DNA of 64,000 bases. Origin: Deltaproteobacteria bacterium. GTDB taxonomy: Bacteria > Myxococcota_A > UBA9160 > SZUA-336. Below, piece by piece: positions 8,070-15,293 of the stretch. The position numbers and the translations under genes are program-made. Position 1 is the stretch's first letter, and every line of letters begins with the position of its first letter. The stretch spans positions 1 through 64,000 of the forward strand of contig JAJDAK010000028.1 of NCBI GenBank assembly GCA_029261895.1, written 5' to 3'. The notes beneath the pieces are model-generated. The model made no database searches, was not told where the DNA came from, and saw nothing but the letters and a program-made list of their open reading frames with translations.

Positions 8070-9209
8070 TCAGACCGTGGGTTCAAAGTTATCGGTGTCC
8101 TTCGGTGCAGTTTGGAGTGCCATCCGGCCTCGGCCCGAGCGAATGAAGAGAAAAAGGCTACCAATCAAAATGAATAGCGCGACCGCGGTAAGCGAAGTGT
8201 CATACCGCTGAAGCAAAAAGACTTGTCCTGTGCCTACAGGGGGCCGCGTCTGTGGGCTTAGAGGCAATCCGTAACGCTGAGCCATGCGGTTGATCTGTAG
8301 GAAGTGGATGACTGGTTTGCCCTGGTCGAGAAAGCGGGCCATCACTGAATCGATCAATGCGGCCTTGGGGGGAGTGCGACGGTTAATGCCCGGCTGGAAG
8401 GCGAACTTTGAACGTTTTGTACCGACAGATGACGTCCCACCACCAATATTGATGTACGCAGCGATTTCTTTACCCCCTGCGTGTTCCCCGTAGATGGCCA
8501 TTCTCTCGACGACGCTCGCCGCGTAGTTTTCTGCGTCGATGAAAGGAAGCTTGCTTCGCTTGATCGCGTTTCGAAGAATTCGCATCCCTTCGTCCGATAC
8601 CCCCGCTGCACGGTCTTCCGCTCCCCCCAATGATGTGGCCACAGAGCGGAACGGAAAGATTTTGCGCTTATGCAGGAATTGCTCCATACCAAGCCAGAGG
8701 TACCGCGGACGGTTCGCACCCCATTGAGACGCAGTCACGCTGGAGATAGGGATTGGCTTGATGCGAAGCGTTGTAAGCGCAGCATAAACGGCGATGTTCA
8801 TTGACGGGAAAGAACCGGAAAGTCCTACCGCGACGGTATCACCCTCGCGAACACCCGCTTCTCGAAGCAGTTCGATGGCGACCGCTGCCCAGTTGGGGTT
8901 GATGGTGGTTTGTTTCGCGAGCAAATTGCCGCTGTTGCTCGTAACCTCACTGATCGCGACACCGATGAGCCCTGAGCCCGATGGATCTGCGATCGGATCG
9001 ATCGATGGGCCGCGGCGCAAGCGTTCGGTCCGCAGCGTATCCATGGCTTCGCTAGCCAATGTGGACGCCTCGAGCATCTGTTGGAGGTAGGCTTCGCTAC
9101 CCCGTTCCGGAAATGCTTCAACGATGATGAGTGAAGCCATAGCGATGCTCGTGATTACGAGCAACGCATTGGTCGAAACACCTTTAGGTCGCCAGTAGAT
9201 TCGCTTCAT
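8070..9209 (-). CDS. pgsW: Poly-gamma-glutamate system protein PgsW-like
   Basis: 379 residues from the ATG at 9209, which overlaps the pgsC stop in an ATGA; an in-frame start at 9263 would overlap pgsC by 58 nt and is rejected. A single N-terminal membrane anchor (ALLVITSIAMASLIIVEAF) is followed by an extracytoplasmic domain with VGLSGSFPSMNIAVYAAL and YINIGGGTSSVGTKRS, and a second hydrophobic segment near the C terminus (TAVALFILIGSLFLFI). This matches the gamma-Glu system protein family that accompanies PgsB and PgsC in Gram-negative bacteria. Its biochemical role is unknown. Confidence 0.85.
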   Translation of the reverse strand: MKRIYWRPKGVSTNALLVITSIAMASLIIVEAFPERGSEAYLQQMLEASTLASEAMDTLRTERLRRGPSIDPIADPSGSGLIGVAISEVTSNSGNLLAKQTTINPNWAAVAIELLREAGVREGDTVAVGLSGSFPSMNIAVYAALTTLRIKPIPISSVTASQWGANRPRYLWLGMEQFLHKRKIFPFRSVATSLGGAEDRAAGVSDEGMRILRNAIKRSKLPFIDAENYAASVVERMAIYGEHAGGKEIAAYINIGGGTSSVGTKRSKFAFQPGINRRTPPKAALIDSVMARFLDQGKPVIHFLQINRMAQRYGLPLSPQTRPPVGTGQVFLLQRYDTSLTAVALFILIGSLFLFIRSGRGRMALQTAPKDTDNFEPTV

Positions 9210-9778
9210 CTTGCCAATACCTCTTCTGCCGCCGCGAAAATATCGGATCCCGCTTCGAACCACTGCAGTGCTTCGGGTATGAGTAGAATTAGGATGAGAC
9301 GCACAACGACCGCGCTCGTGAACAGCGTTGCAAGGGTTGGAATCACGCCCTGACGGTCAAGCCAAATCGCGATGAGTCCAGGAACGATGTACCCGATGAC
9401 TTGCGTATCGAACGCTTGTGTGGCGATCGCATTGTAGGCGGTGCCGCTGCCACCGGGAACGGTCTGGATCACGACTTGGGATTCAAGCGCTGCGTTGAGA
9501 AGCGTGGTGAGAAGAATGCCCGCGGCGTAACCAACAAGAATCATCAACGCGGTTCGACGTCGACCATAGACGATGACGAAGGTGGATAGGATGCGTACCA
9601 GAAAGAACGTCAAGAGTGCAGCTGCGAGGGTCGCGGCGACTTCGAGCGGTTGCGTGAGATACAGCGCGATGTAGCCTGGCACCACCAATCCACCCGATGC
9701 CAAGCCGAAAAGCTCAGAGAACAACAGACTGACGACGAGCCCGAGTCCGATCGAGATGGCCAATATATTTAAGTCCAT
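9206..9778 (-). CDS. pgsC: Poly-gamma-glutamate synthase membrane subunit PgsC/CapC
   Basis: 190 residues, strongly hydrophobic, with repeated glycine-rich helices. Family signatures are GLASGGLVVPGYIALYLTQP near residues 26-45 and VIGYIVPGLIAIWLDRQGV near residues 130-148. CapC/PgsC forms the membrane complex with PgsB for synthesis or export of poly-gamma-glutamate. It is longer than the usual ~150 residues because of a C-terminal tail (EALQWFEAGSDIFAAAEEVL). It overlaps pgsB by 10 nt and pgsW by 4 nt, consistent with translational coupling. Confidence 0.9.
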   Translation of the reverse strand: MDLNILAISIGLGLVVSLLFSELFGLASGGLVVPGYIALYLTQPLEVAATLAAALLTFFLVRILSTFVIVYGRRRTALMILVGYAAGILLTTLLNAALESQVVIQTVPGGSGTAYNAIATQAFDTQVIGYIVPGLIAIWLDRQGVIPTLATLFTSAVVVRLILILLIPEALQWFEAGSDIFAAAEEVLAR

Positions 9779-10974
9779 GTACGAAGGTCCTTCTGCGTTC
9801 CTCGATTGCGAAAGAGTCGCGCTAGGTCGTGCCCACCGCCGTGAATGTTGCCCATTCCAACGATGGTTGCACTGCGAGCCGCGTACTCCACGATGGCTTC
9901 AAAGATCTCGTCAGGTTTCTGGTTTTCAACGATCACCAGTTTACGAACGTCTAGACCTCGTGCTGTGGCGGCGCGTGCAAATAGGTAGGTGCCCGATCCC
10001 ATCAGCACGTAGTGGTCGGCAGGAGCCCATTCAATGCACGCCTCTCCGAGTTGTCTGGAGCGATCGGGTCGATCGATTCTGCAGTTGAAAAGCGCGATGC
10101 GTTTTTCCGTACGCGGAATGAGATCGATCATCTGGTGCCAGATCTGTGCGGTGGATTCGGGGTCGTTCGCTGCGAACGCGTTGGCAAAGAAAAGCTCGCG
10201 CTCAAAAAAGTCAACTTTATGAACCGTGAGCATGCCCGGGTCGTATGGCGCAGCCCACATCCCCTGAAGCGCCGTATTTCGGTCGACGTCTAAGTCGGCA
10301 CAGATGCGGAGTGCGAGCGCAACGTTTTCGCGATGCTCAAGATAAGAAAAACCTTCAAGATCGCCGTCGCTCACAGATTCGATTTCTTCTGGCGAGATCG
10401 TGATTAACTCGGTCCCGCGATCGTCTGCAGCGCTCTGGAATACATCGCTGTGTCGATTCTCAGCGATGAACATCTTGGCGTTTTCTGGCGTCGACCCCGC
10501 GAGCGCCAGCGCGACATCGTCCTCTGACGGTCCCATGATATCCAAGTGATCCTCGCGCGCATTGGTGATGACACCGTGGGTTGCACGGATGAGTTTTAAT
10601 TCGCTTAAGCTTTGCAGCAACGGCTGCAGCGCCATGCATTCGACCACCAATGCCTGCGCGTTGATCTCTGCCGCAGTGTCTACAATGCGCACCTGCTCGA
10701 TGATATTGGCACCTGCCGGTCGATAGATACCGTACTCCGATGCGTCGGGCAGAATCATCGCGGCTTCCGTGCCGGTGGTTTTCGCGCACGTGGCAATGCC
10801 GCCGGCACGAAGGCCCGCAGCAATGAGTCGGGTGACACTGCTCTTCCCGCGCGTGCCATTCACATGAATCCGAATTGGAATCCGCGCGAGATTCCGCCGA
10901 TGCCGTAGCCCCTCAATCGTGCCGAGCACGACGAGAATCATTACCAGCACCAATATGATGGTCAGATTCGTCAC
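9769..10974 (-). CDS. pgsB: Poly-gamma-glutamate synthase PgsB/CapB
   Basis: 401 residues, GTG start with a GAGAGAGA stretch just upstream. An N-terminal membrane segment (LTIILVLVMILVVLGTI) precedes the ATP-binding P-loop HVNGTRGKSSVTRLI (Gly40-Ser46), followed by Mur-ligase-type features TTGTEA, VVECMAL and TNAREDHLDIMG. PgsB is the amide ligase that adds glutamate to the growing gamma-linked chain using ATP. It heads an apparent five-gene operon. No capA/pgsA gene is found in the window. The product could be a capsule, released polymer, or another gamma-linked peptide. Confidence 0.92.
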   Translation of the reverse strand: MTNLTIILVLVMILVVLGTIEGLRHRRNLARIPIRIHVNGTRGKSSVTRLIAAGLRAGGIATCAKTTGTEAAMILPDASEYGIYRPAGANIIEQVRIVDTAAEINAQALVVECMALQPLLQSLSELKLIRATHGVITNAREDHLDIMGPSEDDVALALAGSTPENAKMFIAENRHSDVFQSAADDRGTELITISPEEIESVSDGDLEGFSYLEHRENVALALRICADLDVDRNTALQGMWAAPYDPGMLTVHKVDFFERELFFANAFAANDPESTAQIWHQMIDLIPRTEKRIALFNCRIDRPDRSRQLGEACIEWAPADHYVLMGSGTYLFARAATARGLDVRKLVIVENQKPDEIFEAIVEYAARSATIVGMGNIHGGGHDLARLFRNRGTQKDLRTWT

Positions 10975-11051
10975 AGGTCTCTCTCTAGGCCGATGCCTTG
11001 AGGCGGTTGCTAGTCCGCGGAAACGGCGTCGTGCATGCCGAGCGGCGTGGA

Positions 11052-11097
11052 TGGTGGTCCCAACGGGAATCGAACCCGTGTTTCCAGGGTGAGAACC
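11052..11097 (-). repeat. Distal attachment-site repeat: 3' 46 nt of tRNA-Glu
   Basis: These 46 bp are identical to the 3' part (anticodon loop region through CCA) of the intact tRNA-Glu at 15089-15164, in the same orientation. Identity stops abruptly inside the anticodon arm, so this copy cannot fold into a tRNA. This is the expected signature of the far att site left by site-specific integration into a tRNA 3' end. Confidence 0.88.
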
Positions 11098-11275
11098 AGT
11101 ATAGCGAAGGACGAAAAAACAAGAAGTGACGGCATTATAGGGAGTTATGCCTATATGGAAACCGGCCCAAATGAGGTTTTTTCGTACGGAGTCCCCCGAG
11201 TCGTCCCCTGAAGTCAGCCCAGTTGCTCCGACAGGATTCCAAGGCTCATATCACACGAATGTAGACACGGGTGTC

Positions 11276-12025
11276 CTATCTGTTGTTCCAGGGTCCAGCC
11301 GCTGGCCAGCGGCTGGAAAAAGTTTGATTGCTCCTGGCCGCTTGCGCCGGTGCCACGAGAAACGAAGCGATCGTGGTGACGACCTCTTGGAGTTCCGCTT
11401 GTTCCGTGACGGAGCCCCGATTCAGGAATGCTCGCCACTGAATTTGTTTGGCGGGGTCCTGGGAAAACTCTGAAGTCAGAGCAAGAGGCAATTTCTCGGG
11501 AATCGGAGTACGTCTGCGTTCGAAGGTGGCGGCGATCGCTTCGGCAAGTCGAGGTCCGTCGAATTCAAACCTACGCGAGAGGATCCAAAGATCATAGAAG
11601 TCCTTCATGCGTGTGTTCGCAATTCCAAGCTGGACCCCAACGCTGATGCGCACACCGTCGTATTCATTCGTTTCGCGGATCTCTTCACCATTGATCGAAT
11701 CGATATCGAACTCCAGCCCGTCATCGAAACTGCTTTGGCATAACTCACGAAACAAATCTTCCATACGTGCAACCAGCGGATCGCCGAAGGCCAGTAGATC
11801 GAGATCCCTGGTTGGCCGATGAGTTGGGCCATCCCATAGGGTAAAGAGCATCGCACCCTTGAGGACAAACGATTCCGCGTGATCCGATTGCGAGATCCGA
11901 TACAAGAGGCGCTCGATGGCGTACCAAGTAAGGATCAGCTGAAAGTCTTCGCCGCGTTCGCGGGCTTTGTTGAGCAGTCGCTGACGCACCGACGTGGCAA
12001 TGTTGCGACGCTCGCGAGGATTCAA
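11276..12025 (-). CDS. AbiEii-type nucleotidyltransferase toxin, internally shortened
   Basis: 249 residues, TTG start overlapping the antitoxin stop in TTGA. Conserved blocks are SFVLKGAMLFTLWDG (residues 52-66), RDLDLLAFG (73-81, the catalytic DxD pair) and GIANTRMKDFYDLWIL (134-149). In typical relatives roughly 50-60 residues containing a further acidic strand (DxGFGD), a YP segment and AEK lie between the GVRI strand and the SRMKDF block; here GVRISVGVQLGIANTRMKDF joins them directly. AbiEii acts as a GTP-binding/tRNA nucleotidyltransferase toxin. With this in-frame deletion the protein may be inactive. The C terminus (RWPAAGPWNNR) covers a perfect 22-bp palindrome at 11295-11316. Confidence 0.8.
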   Translation of the reverse strand: MNPRERRNIATSVRQRLLNKARERGEDFQLILTWYAIERLLYRISQSDHAESFVLKGAMLFTLWDGPTHRPTRDLDLLAFGDPLVARMEDLFRELCQSSFDDGLEFDIDSINGEEIRETNEYDGVRISVGVQLGIANTRMKDFYDLWILSRRFEFDGPRLAEAIAATFERRRTPIPEKLPLALTSEFSQDPAKQIQWRAFLNRGSVTEQAELQEVVTTIASFLVAPAQAARSNQTFSSRWPAAGPWNNR

Positions 12026-12630
12026 ACCTGTGCCTCGAGATAAGGTCGTATCACGTTTGCTACCCGGCAGATCCGAGCGTAGTGCCAGAGATCATCGATT
12101 CCTCTTGGGTGGCGGTGTAGGTAGTCGCGAAGTGCTTCGATCGCGACATCGAGTCCGATCTTGTTTCGGTACTTGAAGCAGTCCGCAACGGTTTTGGCTG
12201 GGTTGTACACGCGAACCTTCACACCTTCAATCTTATGGGTTTCGATTCCTTCGGTTAGGGCATCCGCGGAGAAGTGGACGATCCGCAGCGGCGGTGTTCC
12301 CTGCCGTGGACGCCGGTCCTTCTGGTCGATCGCGAGCCAGACCTGCGCTGGTGCTTGCGTGGTGAGATCGTGGAAGCGCAGCGCGGAAAGCAGACAGACC
12401 ACGCCATGAGGCACGAGCTTGCAGGCCGCCGCGAAACTGTGATGTTCGCTCAGGTCTGCGGAGGGGAGGCGGTAAAGTCCCCTTCCGATGCGCTCGAGAA
12501 GCCCTTCTTGCTCAAGTCGCTGCAGGTAGGTTCGCGCGATTCCGTGGCGATCCAGGTCCCGCGGGCGCAGGATTCCTGCCCGCCGAACCAGTGTGAGCAC
12601 CTTCTCTTGTTTGGTCTTTGATCGTGCCAT
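12022..12630 (-). CDS. AbiEi-family antitoxin/transcriptional repressor (module 1)
   Basis: 202 residues. The N-terminal winged helix (EKVLTLVRRAGILRPRDLDR, TYLQRLEQEGLLERIGRGLY) is the AbiEi_4-type DNA-binding domain; the C-terminal domain shows the CLLSALRFHDLTTQ and VYNPAKTVADCFKYR blocks of the AbiEi antitoxin family. AbiEi proteins repress their operon and neutralise the AbiEii toxin in a type IV manner. The toxin gene follows with a TTGA overlap. An inverted repeat lies immediately upstream of the start (12631-12676), a likely operator. Confidence 0.9.
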   Translation of the reverse strand: MARSKTKQEKVLTLVRRAGILRPRDLDRHGIARTYLQRLEQEGLLERIGRGLYRLPSADLSEHHSFAAACKLVPHGVVCLLSALRFHDLTTQAPAQVWLAIDQKDRRPRQGTPPLRIVHFSADALTEGIETHKIEGVKVRVYNPAKTVADCFKYRNKIGLDVAIEALRDYLHRHPRGIDDLWHYARICRVANVIRPYLEAQV

Positions 12631-12676
12631 GTTACAAAATATCGGTATTTAATTATATTTATCAACGTTTCGTAAC
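12631..12676 (-). promoter_or_regulatory. Putative AbiEi operator/promoter, module 1
   Basis: An inverted repeat, GTTACAAAA (12631-12639) and TTTCGTAAC (12668-12676), 8 of 9 positions complementary, brackets a very AT-rich core directly before the AbiEi start. AbiEi proteins bind inverted repeats in their own promoter, so this is the natural operator candidate. No clear -35/-10 pair can be fixed. Confidence 0.45.
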
Positions 12677-12747
12677 TTTCGGAATATGAAAACGAGCTTG
12701 AATTTGCACAGGACGCGGCCCCGCCAGGCGCGGATGCGCATGTCAGG

Positions 12748-13941
12748 TCACTTTTCGGGGCTGAGCTCGATGGCATACTTCGGTGAAAAAACCTGGTCTG
12801 TGATCGTAGCTCCGTTGATGAGGTCAACTCGATAGCTGCGGTGTTGCTTGTCTTGCGCTCGTACGGCATGGAGAACGACTTCGCCCTCTTGGGTGCGGCG
12901 AAGTGAATATGGCTCGATTCGTCGTACCGAGCGCGCGCCGTCGAGCGTCGTATAGTCAAGATCGATGCAAAGATGGTTGGCGGCGGCGAATCGAATCCGC
13001 TCAAGTGGGGCGGCTGGAAGTCCCACGATTCCGAGCGTCCCAATGGCGGGGCGCATGATCTCCTCACCCGATGCGATCCGGTAGGGTTGGATCGGGACGC
13101 GCCGCTCCCGCGTTTCGAGCCAGCGAAAGAAACCCGGCAGTTCATCCCAGAAGTTCTGAAATGAAGGCAGAGCGGGGAGCTGGTGAGCGAGCATGTGCTG
13201 CCAATCTGCAGCGAGTTCGTCTTTGAATGGTTCGAGAGCCGCCAGTGTTGGGAACGGAAGCTCCTTGAACGCACATTTCTCAGTCAGGATCTCACGAACG
13301 TTCCCCGCCGCATCTAGAGCCTCATCTTGACGGTAGAGATTGATGACGTCATAGAGATCCCGGGGGCGGGCACGATCCGCTAGAGCGCGGATCTTTTCTG
13401 CGAATACCTCTGCGTAGGGGTAACACCTAATGGAAATTCCATCTTGTGGTGCATCTCGATACGGGTGGGTAATCGGTGACTCGACAGGATCTGAAACGAC
13501 GCGTTCGTCGGCGGTTAGGTCGAAACGAATTCCAGGCAGACTTCCCCTGGGTTGTAGCGGCCCGCGGTAATAGATCCTCGCTTGTGCAGCTGGCTTCCCA
13601 CGCTTGTTCTGAAACACCTCGGCGCGGACACGATCGGGCGAGATCTCGATTCCGGTCTCTCCATAAACCCACTCAGCAACGTTGCGCAGTGTACGGGTAA
13701 GGAGTTCTTCATTGATGTGATCCTGACTTAATAGGGTGAAATCAAGATCTTCTGAGAACCGGTAAGTTTCGAAATAGACTTTCTTGAGGCAGGTTCCCCC
13801 TTTGAATATCCAGTTGGGTGAAAGCTCTGCGTGCTGCGAAATGCCTGCGAGCACCCAACCAAGGACGTAGTCCTTCTCGACGACAGTGGGGTCTAGAGAC
13901 AGTTCTCCCGCGAGTTCGATAATGTCCTGTGCATCAATCAC
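12748..13941 (-). CDS. AbiEii-type nucleotidyltransferase toxin with C-terminal WYL-like domain
   Basis: 397 residues from the GTG at 13941, which overlaps the AbiEi stop by 8 nt; a longer frame up to 14109 would overlap the antitoxin by 176 nt. The nucleotidyltransferase core shows VVEKDYVLGWVLAGI, FKGGTCLKK (residues 46-54) and YRFSEDLDFTLL (60-71), then PYAEVFAEKIRAL and RPRDLYDVINL. Residues about 310-395 (IDLDYTTLDG, RRIEPYSLRR, HRSYRVDLINGA) look like a WYL ligand-binding domain. AbiEii toxins block growth by modifying a nucleic-acid target. All core motifs are intact, unlike module 1. Confidence 0.85.
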   Translation of the reverse strand: MIDAQDIIELAGELSLDPTVVEKDYVLGWVLAGISQHAELSPNWIFKGGTCLKKVYFETYRFSEDLDFTLLSQDHINEELLTRTLRNVAEWVYGETGIEISPDRVRAEVFQNKRGKPAAQARIYYRGPLQPRGSLPGIRFDLTADERVVSDPVESPITHPYRDAPQDGISIRCYPYAEVFAEKIRALADRARPRDLYDVINLYRQDEALDAAGNVREILTEKCAFKELPFPTLAALEPFKDELAADWQHMLAHQLPALPSFQNFWDELPGFFRWLETRERRVPIQPYRIASGEEIMRPAIGTLGIVGLPAAPLERIRFAAANHLCIDLDYTTLDGARSVRRIEPYSLRRTQEGEVVLHAVRAQDKQHRSYRVDLINGATITDQVFSPKYAIELSPEK

Positions 13942-14752
13942 GAATGGCTTCCTGTTTCCAACGCTTTGGTACCCGTAGCTTCCACTCGGTGACGAGATTC
14001 GGGCAGTCGAGCGCAGGATCGAGCTTCGTGTTTCCAGTCGTAAGTCGATCCCGGCACGCTTGTATTGTGCTAACGGGTGGAGTGATTGCGCGTGACAGCA
14101 AGAATCCAAGCCGCTTGAAAACAGCTCCGTTGCCTAGTCGATCCCCATAGGTGAGAAGCTTGTCGAGATCGTGTTCGGTGGATCGGAGATACGCCGTAAG
14201 GCAATCGGCGATATGATGGATGCCACCTCCGGTCGAGGGGCGCGCCAGCATGTCGATCAAAGTTTTGTGTAGATCCGAAATCGGAATCCGAGTCGTTCCT
14301 TCCCAAACAACCGCCGTGCCGAAGATGGCTTCTTCCTGAACGCGGTTGAGGAAGAAAGCGATCCCCTCGATGGTTTCACGCTTGCGTCGGAAGGGCTTTG
14401 CGGTGAAGACACAAACGTCGCGGAAGATCTGCTCGGTCAGATCCCAGTGGGCGGCCGCTGACCATCCTCCTACATAACCAGGGTTGAAGAGCTCGGGTAC
14501 TAGTACCCAAGGATTTCTTAGCGTTCCTTCCGCCGAGAGGGCGTCGATCGGAATAGGTACGTAGAGCCCGCGTCGGAGCCGTTTAAGCCAGCCCTGGCGC
14601 GTCCACCGCGCGAGTATCATGGCCGCGTCCCGTCGGCTTATGTCGAGGGCCTGGGCGGCATCCTCTGGTGTGATGAGTCCGGAACTTTCGCGTAGGACCG
14701 CCGCGAGCCGGTCGCGGCCTCTTGCTGATCGGATTCGTCGGCGGGCTGCCAT
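13934..14752 (-). CDS. AbiEi-family antitoxin/transcriptional regulator (module 2)
   Basis: 272 residues. Residues 14-65 form a winged helix (RLAAVLRESSGLITPEDAAQ, DAAMILARWTRQGWLKRLRR, GLYVPIP). The remainder has VLVPELFNPGYVGGWSAAAH and RIPISDLHKTLIDMLARPS, the AbiEi C-terminal pattern, where the antitoxin contacts the toxin. It is the first gene of the two-gene module 2 and starts just downstream of an AT-rich operator-like stretch. It is only distantly similar to module 1's antitoxin, so the modules are probably not recent duplicates. Confidence 0.88.
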   Translation of the reverse strand: MAARRRIRSARGRDRLAAVLRESSGLITPEDAAQALDISRRDAAMILARWTRQGWLKRLRRGLYVPIPIDALSAEGTLRNPWVLVPELFNPGYVGGWSAAAHWDLTEQIFRDVCVFTAKPFRRKRETIEGIAFFLNRVQEEAIFGTAVVWEGTTRIPISDLHKTLIDMLARPSTGGGIHHIADCLTAYLRSTEHDLDKLLTYGDRLGNGAVFKRLGFLLSRAITPPVSTIQACRDRLTTGNTKLDPALDCPNLVTEWKLRVPKRWKQEAIRD

Positions 14753-14761
14753 TAGAATATA

Positions 14762-14803
14762 TAATTTGTAATAGTTTACTTAATTTGTCAACTATAGCAA
14801 ATT
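14762..14803 (-). promoter_or_regulatory. Putative promoter/operator of AbiE module 2
   Basis: Directly upstream of the antitoxin start, the plus strand has TAATTTG at 14762-14768 and again at 14781-14787, with the inverted form CAAATT at 14798-14803. Read on the minus strand, TTGACA (complement of 14786-14791) is a perfect -35 box, but no convincing -10 sits at 17 bp. The repeat arrangement fits an autorepressor site. Confidence 0.45.
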
Positions 14804-14820
14804 CTATATACTTGATAAGT

Positions 14821-15088
14821 ATGACCGATAGCGAACGATTTTCTAGAGCTACACCGCCGCTTTGCTGCATCTATTGCGCGCGGAGTCCACCTGAGATCAA
14901 GTTCACGAAGGGGTTCTGCCCTGAATTCACGGACACATCTGAAAAGGCTGTGGACTTCCCCCGGTCTTGTAGACAATTAGAGGCCACAGTTTGAGGCGGC
15001 TTTAAATACCGCAGGACTGACTCCTCCGAGTAGTCCCCCGACCTGCGATGTTGTATGCGACGCAGACGATGTAACTACTGGAGATAAA
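14821..15088. other. Island right end: no recognisable gene
   Basis: About 270 bp between the module 2 promoter and tRNA-Glu. A 57-codon open frame starts at 14821 but matches nothing I know. The stretch holds the right copy of the 23-bp end motif (15019-15041). The sequence around 14880-14995 has the feel of a decayed insertion-sequence end (on the minus strand TGTGGCCTCTAATTGTCTAC), but I cannot name an element. Confidence 0.3.
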
Positions 15089-15164
15089 TGGTGGTCCCAA
15101 CGGGAATCGAACCCGTGTTTCCAGGGTGAGAACCTGATGTCCTAGGCCACTAGACGATGGGACC
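15089..15164 (-). tRNA. tRNA-Glu (anticodon CTC)
   Basis: 76 nt including an encoded CCA. The acceptor stem GGTCCCA pairs fully with TGGGACC; the T arm is ACGGG-TTCGATT-CCCGT; the anticodon stem TCAGG/CCTGG holds the loop TTCTCAC, giving anticodon CTC for GAG codons. The D arm contains CTAGTGGCCTAGGAC. Its 3' 46 nt are repeated at 11052-11097, so this gene is the integration target of the AbiE island and was kept intact by it. Confidence 0.96.
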
Positions 15165-15232
15165 ACGAGCGCGGCAATGTACACGGTCCGGGGGGTGGGG
15201 GCCAGCGGGGCAGTGAACCGTGCGACTGGCTG

Positions 15233-15271
15233 CTAAAAAGAAACCCCGATGGCCGAGGCCACCGGGGTTTC
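15233..15271 (-). terminator. Rho-independent terminator of the minus-strand Cys-rich gene
   Basis: A near-perfect hairpin (GAAACCCCG with flanking TGGC pairing to GCCA and CGGGGTTTC, 15240-15271) is followed on the minus strand by a TTTTT run. It sits 23 bp after the stop of the gene at 15294-17102. Confidence 0.9.
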
Positions 15272-15293
15272 AGAGCTAGATCGCCCCCTAGGG

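Larger units (their letters stand above)
11052..15134. mobile_element. tRNA-Glu-targeted genomic island carrying two AbiE modules
   Basis: The segment lies between two exact 46-bp direct repeats (11052-11097 and 15089-15134), the right one being the 3' part of an intact tRNA-Glu. The geometry is right: the tRNA is on the minus strand, so its 3' end faces the island. The inside holds only two AbiEi-AbiEii operons and about 270 bp of unassigned DNA at the right end. No integrase, excisionase or replication gene is present. Near both ends a related 23-bp sequence occurs (11189-11211 and 15019-15041, 19 matches), a possible recombinase arm site. Boundaries are seen directly; mobility is inference. 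Confidence 0.8.

Noticed and set aside
11052..11097. A second tRNA-Glu gene
   Set aside because: Only the 3' 46 nt are present; acceptor 5' strand, D arm and half of the anticodon arm are missing, so it cannot be a functional tRNA.
11295..11316. Perfect 22-bp palindrome as a terminator
   Set aside because: It lies inside the AbiEii reading frame, before its stop, and no T-run follows on the minus strand.
14821..14994. 57-codon plus-strand frame in the island right end
   Set aside because: No ribosome site, no recognisable homology, and it sits in a region that looks like decayed DNA.
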